A DNA stretch of 26,000 bases from the NCBI GenBank assembly GCA_009760855.2, contig WPIO01000083.1:374001-400000 (forward strand), given 5' to 3'. This DNA is from Cristatella mucedo. Taxonomy: Eukaryota; Bryozoa; Phylactolaemata; Cristatellidae. Below, piece by piece: positions 9,517-18,662 of the stretch (position 1 is the first letter of the stretch; each line of letters starts with the position of its first letter). Below the pieces are notes generated by a model, which saw only the letters and a program-made list of their open reading frames with translations, ran no database searches and was not told the origin of the DNA. Made by a program: the position numbers and the translations under genes.

Positions 9517-9660
9517 CTAGTCTTAGCTTAATGGTAAGATGCATGCACTTTACGAATAAGGTCGTGGGTTGGAGTCTTACTGCAGGCAATACTTTATAAC
9601 CCACTGTGCTAGTTGGAGGGATATATGAGGCTGTTGAATGTATAAGGTAAGCGTTTTGGT
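9517..9660 (+). mobile_element. tRNA-derived SINE, copy C
   Basis: A good A box (TAGCTTAATGG, 9524-9534) and a B box with two changes (GGTTGGAGTCT, 9567-9577) lie 32 bp apart, as in a tRNA. The tRNA-like segment GGTCGTGGG precedes the B box as in copies B, E and F. The following stem (ACTGCAGGC ... ACCCACTGTG) is damaged. The tail GAGGCTGTTGAATGTATAAGGTAAGCG resembles the other copies weakly. Its CpGs are largely lost, suggesting greater age. Confidence 0.75.
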
Positions 9661-9986
9661 TGATTTCGAGTACTATTGTTTTACATTGGTGTTTTGAGCT
9701 ACTGAAATGAAAAGCTTGCTGTACAGAGTGATGCAGTTGGCTATCTTTCGTTTCATTTTTTGTTCTTGATTTTTTTTAAATAATTGCAAATTTTAACAAA
9801 TCTTACGGTTTCTTGCTCGCTAAGTGGCTGGCCTATTAGAAAGCCTTGCCTAGCATGATTTTAGAGATTCGTGCACTTGTAAGCCTTTTTTAAACACGTT
9901 AGTGTATTTGACCCTTAGACAGAAAATATTTTGTTTTCCAAGAATATATTATTTTAATAGGTCGCACTATGGCATTTTGGCTGCGC
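9661..9986. other. AT-rich spacer, no gene
   Basis: T-rich runs (TTTTTTTAAATAATTG at about 9770) and no open frame of interest. No repeat family recognised. Confidence 0.6.
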
Positions 9987-10111
9987 TGAAAGAGAAAAAG
10001 AGAGGGGAAAGAAAGGGGAGATAGAGATAGAAAGAGACAGACAAACAATAGAGAAAGACAGACAGGGAGAGAGAGCGAGAGAGAGATATGTTTGAGAGAG
10101 AGGCGGAGAGA

Positions 10112-10156
<45 letters not shown>

Positions 10157-10303
10157 AGAGAGAGTGAGATGGAGAGAGACAGAGATGGAGAGAGAGACAG
10201 AGATGGAGGAAGAGAGCTAGAGAGAGAGAGGGAGAGAGAGAGAGATGGAGACGGAGTGAGAGGGAGAGAGAGACAGAGATGGAGAGAGAGAGACAGAGAT
10301 GGA

Positions 10304-10381
<78 letters not shown>

Positions 10382-10476
10382 CAGAGGGAGATGGAGACAG
10401 AGACAGAGATGGAGAGAGACAGAGATGGAGGAAGAGACAGAGATGTAGAGAGAGATGGAGAGAAAGAGAGGGAGAG

Positions 10477-10540
<64 letters not shown>

Positions 10541-10591
10541 GGAGAGAGAGACAGAGATGGAGGAAGAGAGAGAGAGGAGAGAGAGAGAGAG
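9987..10591. repeat. About 600-bp polypurine GA tract with GATGGAGACAGA variant units
   Basis: Almost every + strand base is A or G. Pure (GA)n runs at about 10310-10370 and 10480-10535 alternate with blocks built from GAGATGGAGAGAGAGACAGA-like units. These show a second, longer period of roughly 16-20 bp on top of the dinucleotide. Frames give Arg/Glu or Ser/Leu runs that are not genes. Mirror-symmetric polypurine of this length can adopt triplex DNA. Confidence 0.97.
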
Positions 10592-11504
10592 CAAGAGCTT
10601 AGCCAGATGCGTGCTTCGAATTTAAGCTCTTTCAGGAAGGCAATGGATTAAAACGGAAAAAGTATCTGCAGAATAAGCAGTTATTGCGCTCCAACTGAGG
10701 TTCCCTAAACTGCTCGGCATCCAGATATAGAAATAGCAAAATAAGATCGTTTGTATTCAGTGGGTTCCCGCTACGCTTAGTGACCAACGTTTTATGCTTA
10801 CGCTCAATTCACTTCGGTTGGTGAGGTGGCCCAGCATCCGCAGTCATTGAGTCCGCACAAATCAATTTAAAAAATAATACCTGAACATGACCACAGTGTA
10901 AGAGGACTAATCCTGACGCGACGAAATTATTGCTATACTAGAGACACTCGTCATTGTCTTGTAGGAAATAGGAAAGACAGAAAACATCGAGGAATACAGC
11001 GATGACTTATTCGCATAGTTGGCTTCGGTAAATTTCAGTAAATTCGCAGCCACCTACCGCCTACGTCGCACAGCCTTTGTACAAAACATTTTTTACTTTG
11101 GTTTTGCTGCGAGGAACGATGTCTAGTGTTTAGTCTCACGCTCGCTACTCAAGGTCCTCAACTTTTTCGTCGAGCCACACCCTTCGGCTAAAAGTTCCAA
11201 CAGTGAAGCACACGCCTTGCCTCCCGGCTGGGTTAGGAGGTCAGGCACAAATCGACGTTCCCCACTTCTTTCTTGGCGTCATTCCATTTCGTCGCTAGAG
11301 CCATCGAGCCAGCGAGTGAAGCGAGAAGGATCCTCTCGAAAGACCAAGCAATATGCAGCGTTGACACGGTACAAACACTTTCTACTTCTATTTACCGATT
11401 GTAGGGGACGATTACTCCGCACCATGGCGATCTCCGTAACTAGTTTATGACACCCGTCAATGCGGTGCTAGTTTCTGCGTTCCTTTATGCAAATATGGTG
11501 AGCC
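10592..11504. other. No gene recognised
   Basis: Mixed-composition unique-looking DNA. Short frames (for example 11217-11450, + strand) have no motif. No splice-site pair, tandem repeat or recognisable transposon segment was found in this interval. Confidence 0.5.
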
Positions 11505-11680
11505 ATGATGGCACACTAGGTAAGGCGGTTACTTTCACGACCTCGGTCCCGAGGTCGTGAGATCGATTCCTGCGGTGGGCGATCTTTTATCGTCACTGCA
11601 AGCGGTGCTGATAGCCGTAAAGGCTCTTCTGTCGCTATACAAAAGAGGCTGCTTAATCAGCTAGGATTTATTTATAATCT
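11505..11680 (+). mobile_element. tRNA-derived SINE, copy E
   Basis: The A box TGGCACACTAGG is at 11509-11520 and the B box GATCGATTCC at 11561-11570. Between them is a perfect 11-bp hairpin: CACGACCTCGG (11536-11546), loop TC, CCGAGGTCGTG (11549-11559). After the B box the conserved body follows: CGGTGGGCGATC, then TCACTGCAAGCGGTGCTGATAG, CCGTAAAGGCTCTTCTGTCG and CTATACAAAAGAGGCTGCTT. An ATTTATTTATAATC-type tail ends near 11690. With copy A it gives the best view of the family body. Confidence 0.85.
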
Positions 11681-12424
11681 ATTTATTTACGCACAGGAGC
11701 CGCTCGAGGAATAAGCGGATGAGTCAGTATTCACCGTGCATGTCTCGCAGCGGTTCACACAGCTGGACGGCTGGGTTGCACTCATGAAATGTGATGCAGC
11801 AAAAATTGCACGATATCCTATGAGTGCAAGGATTTGGCGAAATCATGAGAAAATTTTGTTCACTCTATAAAACCTTGTAACTTTATCCCTAAGCAGTATC
11901 GGTGTGCGCTTTTTTGCTTCAAGATGGAAATCGTAGCTCTGCTATTTTGTCCGCTGAGATTGATTGGCAATGGTTTGTGGAAAACAGTTGTCCGCTGGGC
12001 GGCCGTGCGGCAGAGACACCTCCCTCACAGCTTTTAACTGGCTTCCGCAGGCATGCTTACTAACCTTTGGACGAACCGTTTCGTGCAGGTCACTTGCATT
12101 GGTGCGTCCACTTGTGTTCGTGGGCTGTGACTCGAGGTGGGCGAGGCTGCCCACGGCAGTGCAAGAAGGGGGAGGAACCGCAGGCTTCAAATGTGTAGAG
12201 CGTGATCGAAGGCGTGGCATGGGTTCCTTAGCAAGTTGTGGCTGAACTGACTCTCATCAGCTAGTGGAAATTGCCGTTGATAGCTTCTATACCAATTACT
12301 CCAATCCGCTCGTCTTCTTAAATGTTGGAATAACTGTTAAATGTTAATGTTAAATGTTAAATGTTAATAAAAGCTTAGCAACAGCGAGAGGTATTGACAA
12401 AAATCTTGAATTTGTTTCTTAAGC
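11681..12424. other. No gene recognised; possible TATA element and short TTAAATG repeat
   Basis: TATAAAA at 11866-11872 is a TATA-box match but no exon follows that I can support. Overlapping open frames on both strands at about 11942-12245 have no motifs. A heptamer TTAAATG is repeated imperfectly at 12335-12369 just before the LINE tail. Confidence 0.4.
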
Positions 12425-13098
12425 AATTAATAATAATAATAATACTTGATAAACCACCCTCAGAGAACTCAATCTCTTTCTAGGTGCTTTATATTTGCTG
12501 CGAAGGGAAACGCGATTGAATGGTGAGTAATATCATGCTTGGTAAACAACATGAATAACATGGTTAGGGGTGACATCCACAGGGTCAGCATGCAAATGTG
12601 GTTAGTGGCAGCATGCACAGTGTCAGCACGTATAAGCACATGAAGGATGAATCACAGAGTCCTACTAAATGCTGTCCTAAATAGGTGTTTTTAAGTTCTT
12701 TTTAAATGTGGTCAAGTCAGGGGATGTTCTGACACTAGTCGGGAGGGAGTTCCAGGCTTTGGGAGCATATGAACTAAAGGCTCGGTCTCCAAAGGATTTG
12801 AGGTTTGTGCGAGGTATTGGTAAATTGTTGGATTCTGAAAAGCGGGTGGTACGATGCTTGGCCCGGTGGGGGAATAGATCTGAGAGATAGGCTGGAGCCA
12901 AAGAATGAAGGGATCTAAAAGTGAGCGACAAAACCTTGAAGTCGATCCGTTGCTTGACTGGTAGCCAGTGCAGGTCGGCGAGAAGTGGTGTGGTGTGGCA
13001 ACTGCGACGCTCACGACAGACAAGCCTAGCAGAGGAGCTTTGCACCGGCTGTAATCGCCTGATTGCACATTCCGGTAGGCCAGCAAGCAGTGAACTAG
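12425..13098 (-). mobile_element. L2/CR1-clade non-LTR retrotransposon, 3' end (copy 1)
   Basis: On the minus strand this holds the C-terminal end of a LINE ORF2, about 230 bp of 3' UTR and a short TTA/ATT tandem tail (12425-12444 on +). That tail is typical of L2-type elements, which end in a microsatellite rather than poly-A. The 3' UTR matches copy 2 (22569 onward) almost base for base, for example GGGGTGACATCCACAGGGTC. Similarity to copy 2 stops at CTAG, 13095-13098. It is 5'-truncated, with no endonuclease or RT active-site region. Confidence 0.9.
12677..13098 (-). pseudogene. LINE ORF2 C-terminal fragment
   Basis: Reading on the minus strand from SSLLAGLPECAIRRLQ, about 140 residues are intact. 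They include SSSARLVCRERRSCHTTPLL, LHWLPVKQRIDFKVL, SLHSLAPAYLSDLF and FGDRAFSSYAPKAWNSLP, then DLTTFKKNLKTPI and a stop. This order is the signature of the region downstream of the RT catalytic domain in L2/CR1/Rex-like elements. A 2-bp loss relative to copy 2 (GGTGTTTTTAAG against GGTGTGTTTTTAAG) cuts off the last residues, which in copy 2 continue HLFRTAFSESL. The frame stays open upstream to 13297, but that part has no LINE similarity. Confidence 0.9.
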
Positions 13099-13695
13099 AG
13101 AAGGATATACACACACTATATACTACTGCCAGCGCATGCCAATAGAATGCTGCAGTGATAGCATACATGTTACTTGGTTGGACAGTTGCCTCTTGTGTCA
13201 AAGGTCTTGCTTCAATTCCCCGAGTGATGAGATATCTGCTTACTTCCTCCAAAGTATAGCGAAACGTATTCAAATGCAATGAGGAATTAACTGCCACAAG
13301 GATTTACAAGCAGATGTGACCTTTAATTTCCAATATCACATTAATTCTTGAAGTATTCTCAGTACTATGGAATTTGTAAAGCATGAGGCTGAAAGTTTTT
13401 TAAAAACTCCATAAAGCCGCAAGCATGCACCTCAAAAAGCTGCAAACATCATACACAAAGGTTCAGCAAGGCAAGCATGAGTAGCCAGGGTAGCCAAGCT
13501 TAGGGCTGCTACTGCCTCTCGGAAATTCTGGCACGACGTCAAACAGCGATGCCAGGGTGAGGAAGGAGTCTGTCACACAAGTGAATGTGCGAGCATGGTG
13601 TATGTCGCCAAAGAGCAAAAAACGTCGCGAGCTCAAACCCTGTGACATATGTGAAGTGCCTGAATAGATATTAAGTCTTAGGGCGCTATGTAAAT
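13099..13695. other. Flank of LINE copy 1; no gene recognised
   Basis: AT-richer DNA with a 7-T run against AAAAA (about 13398-13407) and two A/T-rich patches. No element, exon signal or tandem repeat is identified. Confidence 0.5.
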
Positions 13696-13884
<189 letters not shown>

Positions 13885-14087
13885 TGCCAGTGCGTAGGAA
13901 ATTTTAGGGTTGGGGCCATCATGGTTCCAAGGAAGGGTGTTGAGAACAGGTCGTGCCTCGTGCGAAGCAACTACAGAAGCATAGCTCCACAATCTTCCAT
14001 CGGTAGGGGAACTACTCATTTTGTCGGCAATGCTAAAAAAATATATTTAATTTGTATAATGCCCTAACAGAACTTGTTCTCCATTCA

Positions 14088-14180
14088 GGCGCTTCATACA
14101 TTCCACGGGGTTTGAGCCCACGACCTCGGCCAAACCTTGGTTGGAGCGAGCACCTTAGCCACTGGGCCAAAACAGCTATT
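14088..14180 (-). mobile_element. tRNA-derived SINE head, inverted copy F
   Basis: On the minus strand the A box TGGCCCAGTGGC (complement of 14158-14169) and B box GGGCTCAAACCC (complement of 14108-14119) are spaced as in a tRNA. Between them are GCTAAGGTGCTCGC and GAGGTCGTGG, shared with copies B and C. The 3' part after the B box does not show the TGCAGTGGGC stem of the other copies, so this is either truncated or a subfamily with a different body. It is the only copy in minus orientation. Confidence 0.65.
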
Positions 14181-15366
14181 AAGCCTGGTAGAGAAATTTT
14201 TTTCTAGTACATACAAAGTTACCAGAAAAACATCTCGCTTTGGGTGCTATGCGACTGTGTTTGTGGTATTTATTATAACCTGAGGGGTGCACATTAAGAA
14301 TGTGAATATTCATGGTCTGTTTTCCAATGGGGTATCATTTATTTGCTATTAGACCAGGCCTAAAGCGGCCCACCGAGCGTGACACTTTTGGCGCGAAGCT
14401 TCCGGCTCTGCAGACGGACAGGATGCGGATATCCTATTTAACGTATAGAAGAGACGGTATACCTTCGGCGTGAAGCTTCGGGCTCGCCCAAACGGGAGAA
14501 TCGCAGCTTTGCAGAAGTAATTATACTGTCTCTGTACCACGCCTCACGAGGTTGAGGCATAGCCCTTTGTCAAAATCTTGACCAAGCCCTTCGTTCCGTC
14601 TCCTGCTCGTCTGTCCGCACATCTCCTGCTCGTCCAGGCATGGCTGAAAGGCTCAATATTATGGCGGCTAGTGCACGTAAGAGCAGGCGCATTCAATACC
14701 CTTTCCCGCCTCTGCAGAGGCGCTAAGCTGCAGCAGTTCCTAACGGCTGACGACTCACCTCGACTTTGCATCAACATGTAGCAGAGGCGCTGCCGCGAAG
14801 TGCAGCCGAGCACCAGCGACCGAGCCCAGCAACCGCGATTGACTGCGGCTAAAAATGGCTGCTGCGGCTTCAGAGCGCCCGCCGCTTAGTGCTTGACGCG
14901 ACGGAAGAGCGGAGAGCCGCCGAAGCTCGCGCTAGACGGACGCACGGCGAGTCGTGCCGAGGAGTTTGAGTCTGCGGCACTCGATTACGTCCCGTGCTGC
15001 CTCCGCTGACCATGGAGCCAAGAGGCGGCGAGTGGCGACTACGTCGAGGTGATCGCCGTGCAACGGAAGCGAAATAGCTCGTCTCAGCCGAAGCCGGCGA
15101 ATCGGTAACGTTCACTGCTGCCTGCGAATGCTGAAGGCCTTCGTACGCAGCACTCCATTTCCAAAGCGAATAGCAGCACCTTGTCCCTCTCCGGGGAAAG
15201 CTTTCGAGCTCTCGGTCCGCATCCAACTGACACGTCGACCGCCGAGCGCTTCAACCTCGACGCCCTGCCAGAGCCCTCTCTGACGTCATCGCGATTCCGC
15301 CTGCCCTGACGCGAAAAAGTCCTCGAGGATGGATCACGAATTTCCTTTACACGGAGGCCAAAGGCG
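14181..15366. other. AT-rich to CpG-rich transition, no gene supported
   Basis: Two related segments, GGCGCGAAGCTTCCGGCTC (about 14390) and GGCGTGAAGCTTCGGGCTC (about 14467), form a diverged direct repeat about 77 bp apart. From 14800 onward the DNA becomes CpG-rich with overlapping open frames on both strands. No recognisable coding motif or strong donor is found. Confidence 0.4.
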
Positions 15367-15399
15367 GGTGGATAATAAGGCACGGTGGATAATAAGGCA
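15367..15399. repeat. 16-bp direct tandem duplication
   Basis: GGTGGATAATAAGGCA occurs at 15367-15382 and again at 15384-15399, separated by a single C. It looks like a recent slippage event. Confidence 0.95.
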
Positions 15400-15900
15400 G
15401 GCTCCTGGGCAGAAATTCCGCTGCCCGCCGCACCGCGTGTTAACGGAGACTTTAACGGGCGTCAGAGCGGTTAAGCAATTTGCACGGCCGGCGCGGGCCG
15501 TGACAAAACGGACGCAGACTGCCGACCTGTGGATGCGCGTATCGCAGGAAAGGGCTGCGGCGGCGACGGCGGTCTGCTAAAATCCAAATGTCTGCATCCT
15601 GATTAGAGAAGGGCTAAGCAAATTGAGGGGACGCGATTGCTTCTTCGGCGTGTACCATAAAGCGATCGAAGATGCGAGCTCTATGCTCGACAGAGCTCGC
15701 GGGAAGCGGCGCGCGAGCGCTATCGAAAAGCGCGGGTTGCGGGGCAAGAGCGGGTTCCGAGGGTCGTCCGCTCGTCGCGACTCGGCTCGGCCGGGCGTGG
15801 TCGCGCTGCGACGGGGCCGTGATGGCGGGCTGTCGCATCGCGCCAACGAGTCACCCAGCTCTGCAAGTTCGCACACGCGCGAGGATTCGGGTTTTGCGCA
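15400..15900. other. CpG-rich DNA, candidate promoter segment
   Basis: The stretch is GC-rich and stop-poor, with open frames on both strands. It precedes the candidate exon at 15901-16089 and could be its promoter or 5' UTR. No TATA box or tandem repeat was noticed. Confidence 0.3.
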
Positions 15901-16089
15901 ATGCTCGCGGACGTCGGCGACGTCGGCTCGCATCGCGAGACGCTGGAGGAATTCTTGGGCCGCTCGGCCGCTTTCGATCCGAGCGGCTCGCCGTCGAGAG
16001 CGGGCGTTCGCCATCACGCTCGCCTGCTCGCGCCCATGTTCGCTATGGATTCCATCTCGAGGCTGCGCACGCTCAAGGCTCGAAGAAAC
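15901..16089 (+). CDS. Candidate first coding exon (63 codons) with GTGAGC donor
   Basis: From the ATG at 15901 the frame reads MLADVGDVGSHRETLEEFLG ... and ends SISRLRTLKARRN at 16089, followed by AAAC|GTGAGC, phase 0. Later in-frame ATGs at 16036 and 16045 are alternatives. The one at 16045 (G at -3, G at +4) gives a 15-residue N-terminus starting MDSISRLR. No domain is recognised. The frame stays open for about 90 codons after the donor, so open length alone does not argue for coding. Confidence 0.28.
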
Positions 16090-16392
16090 GTGAGCGCTCC
16101 TGGCGCTCTGGGTCGAGCTGTCCTCACAATCGGGGTCGAGGACTTTTCAAACGGACCGCGCGTGCGCCTCCGCTCTGCTCGCGCATTCGTCGAGTGCCTC
16201 ACAATGGAAGAAGCCGAGATCTCGCGGCAAAATCAATTCTCGATCTGCCGAGCGCGAAAGACTCGCGCGCGGGAGCAGCGCCAGACCGGCAGCGCCGGGG
16301 CGCATGCGCTAGCGAGCCTCGGCGAGCGAGAGGCCTCGGCTCGTGGAAGGCCAGACTGAGCTCGTCGCTCCTCCGAGCGCGACGCGTCGAGA

Positions 16393-16569
16393 ATGGATGG
16401 CTACCGAGGCCGCGGCAGGCACGGCCGCGGCAGGCACGGCGGCGCGTATCAGCGCAGGGGCCTGCATCACCTTAGGCGACGAAAATTGGACCAGGGCGGC
16501 CTGGCGTGGAGCCGGCATCAGCTGCACTTGAGGCAATCCGACCTGAGCTATAAGTTCTCCAGGAGGCAG
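16393..16569 (+). CDS. Candidate first coding exon (59 codons), RGRGRHGR motif
   Basis: The ATG at 16393 has a strong Kozak context (A at -3, G at +4). The peptide begins MDGYRGRGRHGRGRHGGAYQ, an RG-repeat start coded by a tandem CGCGGCAGGCACGGC unit. It ends SDLSYKFSRRQ, and CAG|GTAGGA follows, phase 0. A second donor, GCA|GTGAGT, lies 12 bp downstream at 16582. RG-rich N-termini occur in RNA-binding proteins, but no domain is visible here, so no function is assigned. Confidence 0.3.
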
Positions 16570-17042
16570 GTAGGAGCCGCAGTGAGTGAGCGAGAACGTC
16601 CGGGCATCCCCCACGGCACCCGTCGACGCGGCGGCGGCGGCGTAGTCGGGGCGGCCCGCCGCTTAGCCGCCGAGCGCCGAGCTCGCTGAGGTCCGTGCCG
16701 CCCGACGCGACGGCGATCGCCGAGAGCGATGGACGCTGGCCGGCAGTTTTTCGATCGCCGATCCTCGCTTGCGGGCGCCGCCCATCCGACCGATGCTCCT
16801 CCTCCCGCCTGCTGCGTGCCACTCGAGCACCTCGCTGCTCCCTCTCACGGGAAATGCGGGCGCATCACCTCGGGTACGGGAAATGCAAGTCGCAGCGGAC
16901 GATTTGGCGTCTACCGTCTCTCGTCCACGTCAGAATTCGGTTACAAGTTTTCGCACGTGCACTGCTCGAGCTGGCTTGGCCCAGCGGTCAAGGTGCCGCT
17001 CGCGAGCGAAGCTCCAGTAGAGAACTCGCACTGCACGCAACC

Positions 17043-17165
17043 ATGTTTGGAGCGTATCTTCAAAATTTCGCCGCTGTCCACTTGCAAACTCTGGAGGAGC
17101 TACGGAACCGCCAAGTTTCGGCACGAGCAGCGAGCCACCATCGACTTCCGGTACAAGGACCGAAA
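17043..17165 (+). CDS. Candidate coding exon (41 codons) within a 251-codon open frame
   Basis: The ATG at 17043 (A at -3) reads MFGAYLQNFAAVHLQTLEEL ... HHRLPVQGPK and meets AAA|GTGAGA at 17166, phase 0. The surrounding frame is open from 16695 to the TGA near 17450 and could also be read as one longer coding segment. Two other + strand frames are open over much of 16729-17169, so low stop density may explain it. No known domain was identified. Confidence 0.2.
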
Positions 17166-17958
17166 GTGAGAGAGCCGGGAGCCCGAGAACGTGGCAGCGG
17201 CAAGCAGTCAAGTTTGGAGCACCCACTCCAAACGCAGCGCCGTGTAATAAGCAATTTTTCCGCAGATCGCGCGCACATGAAGCTGCGAATCGAAGCGGTT
17301 TGTGGTGGTTTTTCGGGACGCCGTCTTTCGCGCCGCCTCGACAGGCTGCAGCCAAGTGACCACGCGTCCGTTGGGTTAGAGATCTTTCGAATTGATTTGA
17401 TCCGAAAAGCGCTGCAAGTTCACACGCTGCGAGCAGCGAGCGCTTCTTGATCAGGCCCCACTCAGGAGCATAAGGACGGGCGGTGATGGGTTGCTGCCAT
17501 CAAGAGTCCACTTCCGGAACTTCCCTTCCGGTGGCATTTCGAGCTACACACACGATCGACTGGCATAGACAATGTCAAGGTTTAGCATCCTTTTATCGTT
17601 CGGTCATCCTTAGAGAATTCCTGGCTACGCCCGTGGTCAGGCCGGCCAGCCGTGACGAGGAGCTATTCAGAGCTAACCTTCCTGCCAGCGTACCTAAACT
17701 GCGATCTCGGCCGCGGCAAGACTCCTGCCACCTTCGCTGCCGACGAAGTCTGGAGACACAACCTCACTGCGAGAAGTAATAGTTTTCATATAATCTACGG
17801 TTTGCGTGCAGGAGCTTTCTTTTGAATGCCGCAGTCGTCTAACGCCTGCAGCGACGAATGGCTATATTATTGTAATTTGTAAAATTGCCTTCTGTGGCCA
17901 CTTCACAGCGAGCCTGTCACGCATGCGCGACGCAGAGCAATGACAAAGCGGGCGCTCA
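17166..17958. other. No further gene recognised
   Basis: The + strand frame described at 17043 continues to about 17450. After 17460 the DNA is of mixed composition with no motif, repeat or element recognised. Confidence 0.45.
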
Positions 17959-18000
17959 TGATGCCAGATTTGCGGTGAAGCGTACGCTAATCTGGCATCA
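17959..18000. other. miRNA-like imperfect hairpin
   Basis: TGATGCCAGATT (17959-17970) pairs perfectly with AATCTGGCATCA (17989-18000). Inside, one T-T mismatch is followed by three more pairs (GCG 17972-17974 with CGC 17985-17987) and a 10-nt loop. Outside, pairs alternate with single mismatches (17957-18002, 17955-18004, 17954-18005). A stem of about 24 positions with symmetric single mismatches and a short loop resembles a small pre-miRNA. It could equally be a remnant inverted-repeat transposon. No expression evidence is available. Confidence 0.4.
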
Positions 18001-18384
18001 AGTGCTGCTTTCGCTGAAAAGACGCTCAGTGGCGAAAAGTGGCGCCAGCTGACCAGCTCACTCGGCAGCCACTTTTGGCAAGCATCTTCAGAAGACTCAC
18101 TCGCGTCGTTTGCTCGGCTGCTTCTGTCGGCTGCCCCGCCCCTTTCCGCCCGCTTGCGGCCGGTAGCCGCGCTCACCTTATCTAGCTACGATCGCCGCCG
18201 CAGCAGCAGCGGTGGCGGCGGCGGCGGCAGTGCTGGCTCGCGAGGTCGCGCGCCAGTGGCGGCTGGCTCGGTTCGGGCCGGCTGCTGCTGCGGCGGCGCC
18301 GCTCGTCTCAACCCGCGGTCGAAGAGCTCGCGTCGCCGAAACGCTAAAATCCGAATCGGCCGCCAGAATCGCAGCGCTCTCGGT

Positions 18385-18410
18385 CGCACCGCGAGCGCGC
18401 TCGCGGTGCG
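18385..18410. other. Perfect 26-bp palindrome
   Basis: CGCACCGCGAGCG is followed directly by its reverse complement CGCTCGCGGTGCG with no spacer. It lies in a CpG-rich stretch about 70 bp upstream of the acceptor-like site at 18478. Such symmetry could be a dimeric protein site or simply a recombination product. Confidence 0.9.
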
Positions 18411-18478
18411 CATCAAAAGCCGCGGGGGCGCGTCGCCGCGTCGCTCGACGTCAGACTCGGCGATGCTTCTTCTTCTAG

Positions 18479-18662
18479 GGACGGCGAACGAAGCGGCCGA
18501 GCGCAGGACATCGCTACCACTTGCGGCGGCGCTACTTGCTTCATGGCGGCGCCCTGGGCGCCGAAGGCGGCGCAGCTGCGGGCTCCTCTGGCCTGTACGG
18601 CCTCGGCTCGAGCATGTTCGATGAAGGAGAGGAGAGCGAGATGCTTCAGATGCGGTTCCGCG
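18479..18662 (+). CDS. Candidate coding exon with acceptor and donor; GLYGLG and MFDEGEESEM segments
   Basis: CTTCTTCTTCTAG ends at 18478 as an acceptor. A frame opens immediately after that TAG and runs to CGCG|GTAAGC (intron from 18663), phase 1. The last half reads AGSSGLYGLGSS then MFDEGEESEMLQMRFRG, which is compositionally unlike the Arg-rich noise around it. An in-frame ATG at 18614 (A at -3) would start MFDEGEES if this is a first exon. The ATG at 18543 is in the next frame and begins MAA. The hexapeptide GLYGLG is also found in the Drosophila Shaker-B inactivation ball; this is noted only as a coincidence to test. It may also be an internal exon. Confidence 0.38.

Noticed and set aside
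10088-10602. Long Arg/Glu and Ser/Leu repeat proteins
   Set aside because: They are translations of the GA/CT microsatellite and shift with frame, so they are not genes. The same holds for 1980-2522, 7228-7538 and 13686-14067.
11866-11872. TATAAAA as a promoter
   Set aside because: It is a single match in AT-rich DNA with no exon, donor or initiator following that could support it.
13099-13297. N-terminal extension of the LINE ORF2 fragment
   Set aside because: The frame is open by chance upstream of 13098, but copy 2 shares nothing there and the residues do not resemble L2/CR1 proteins.
15672-16475. 267-codon open frame on the + strand
   Set aside because: It overlaps other long open frames on both strands and is Ala/Arg/Ser-rich without any domain. 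Low stop frequency is the simpler explanation.
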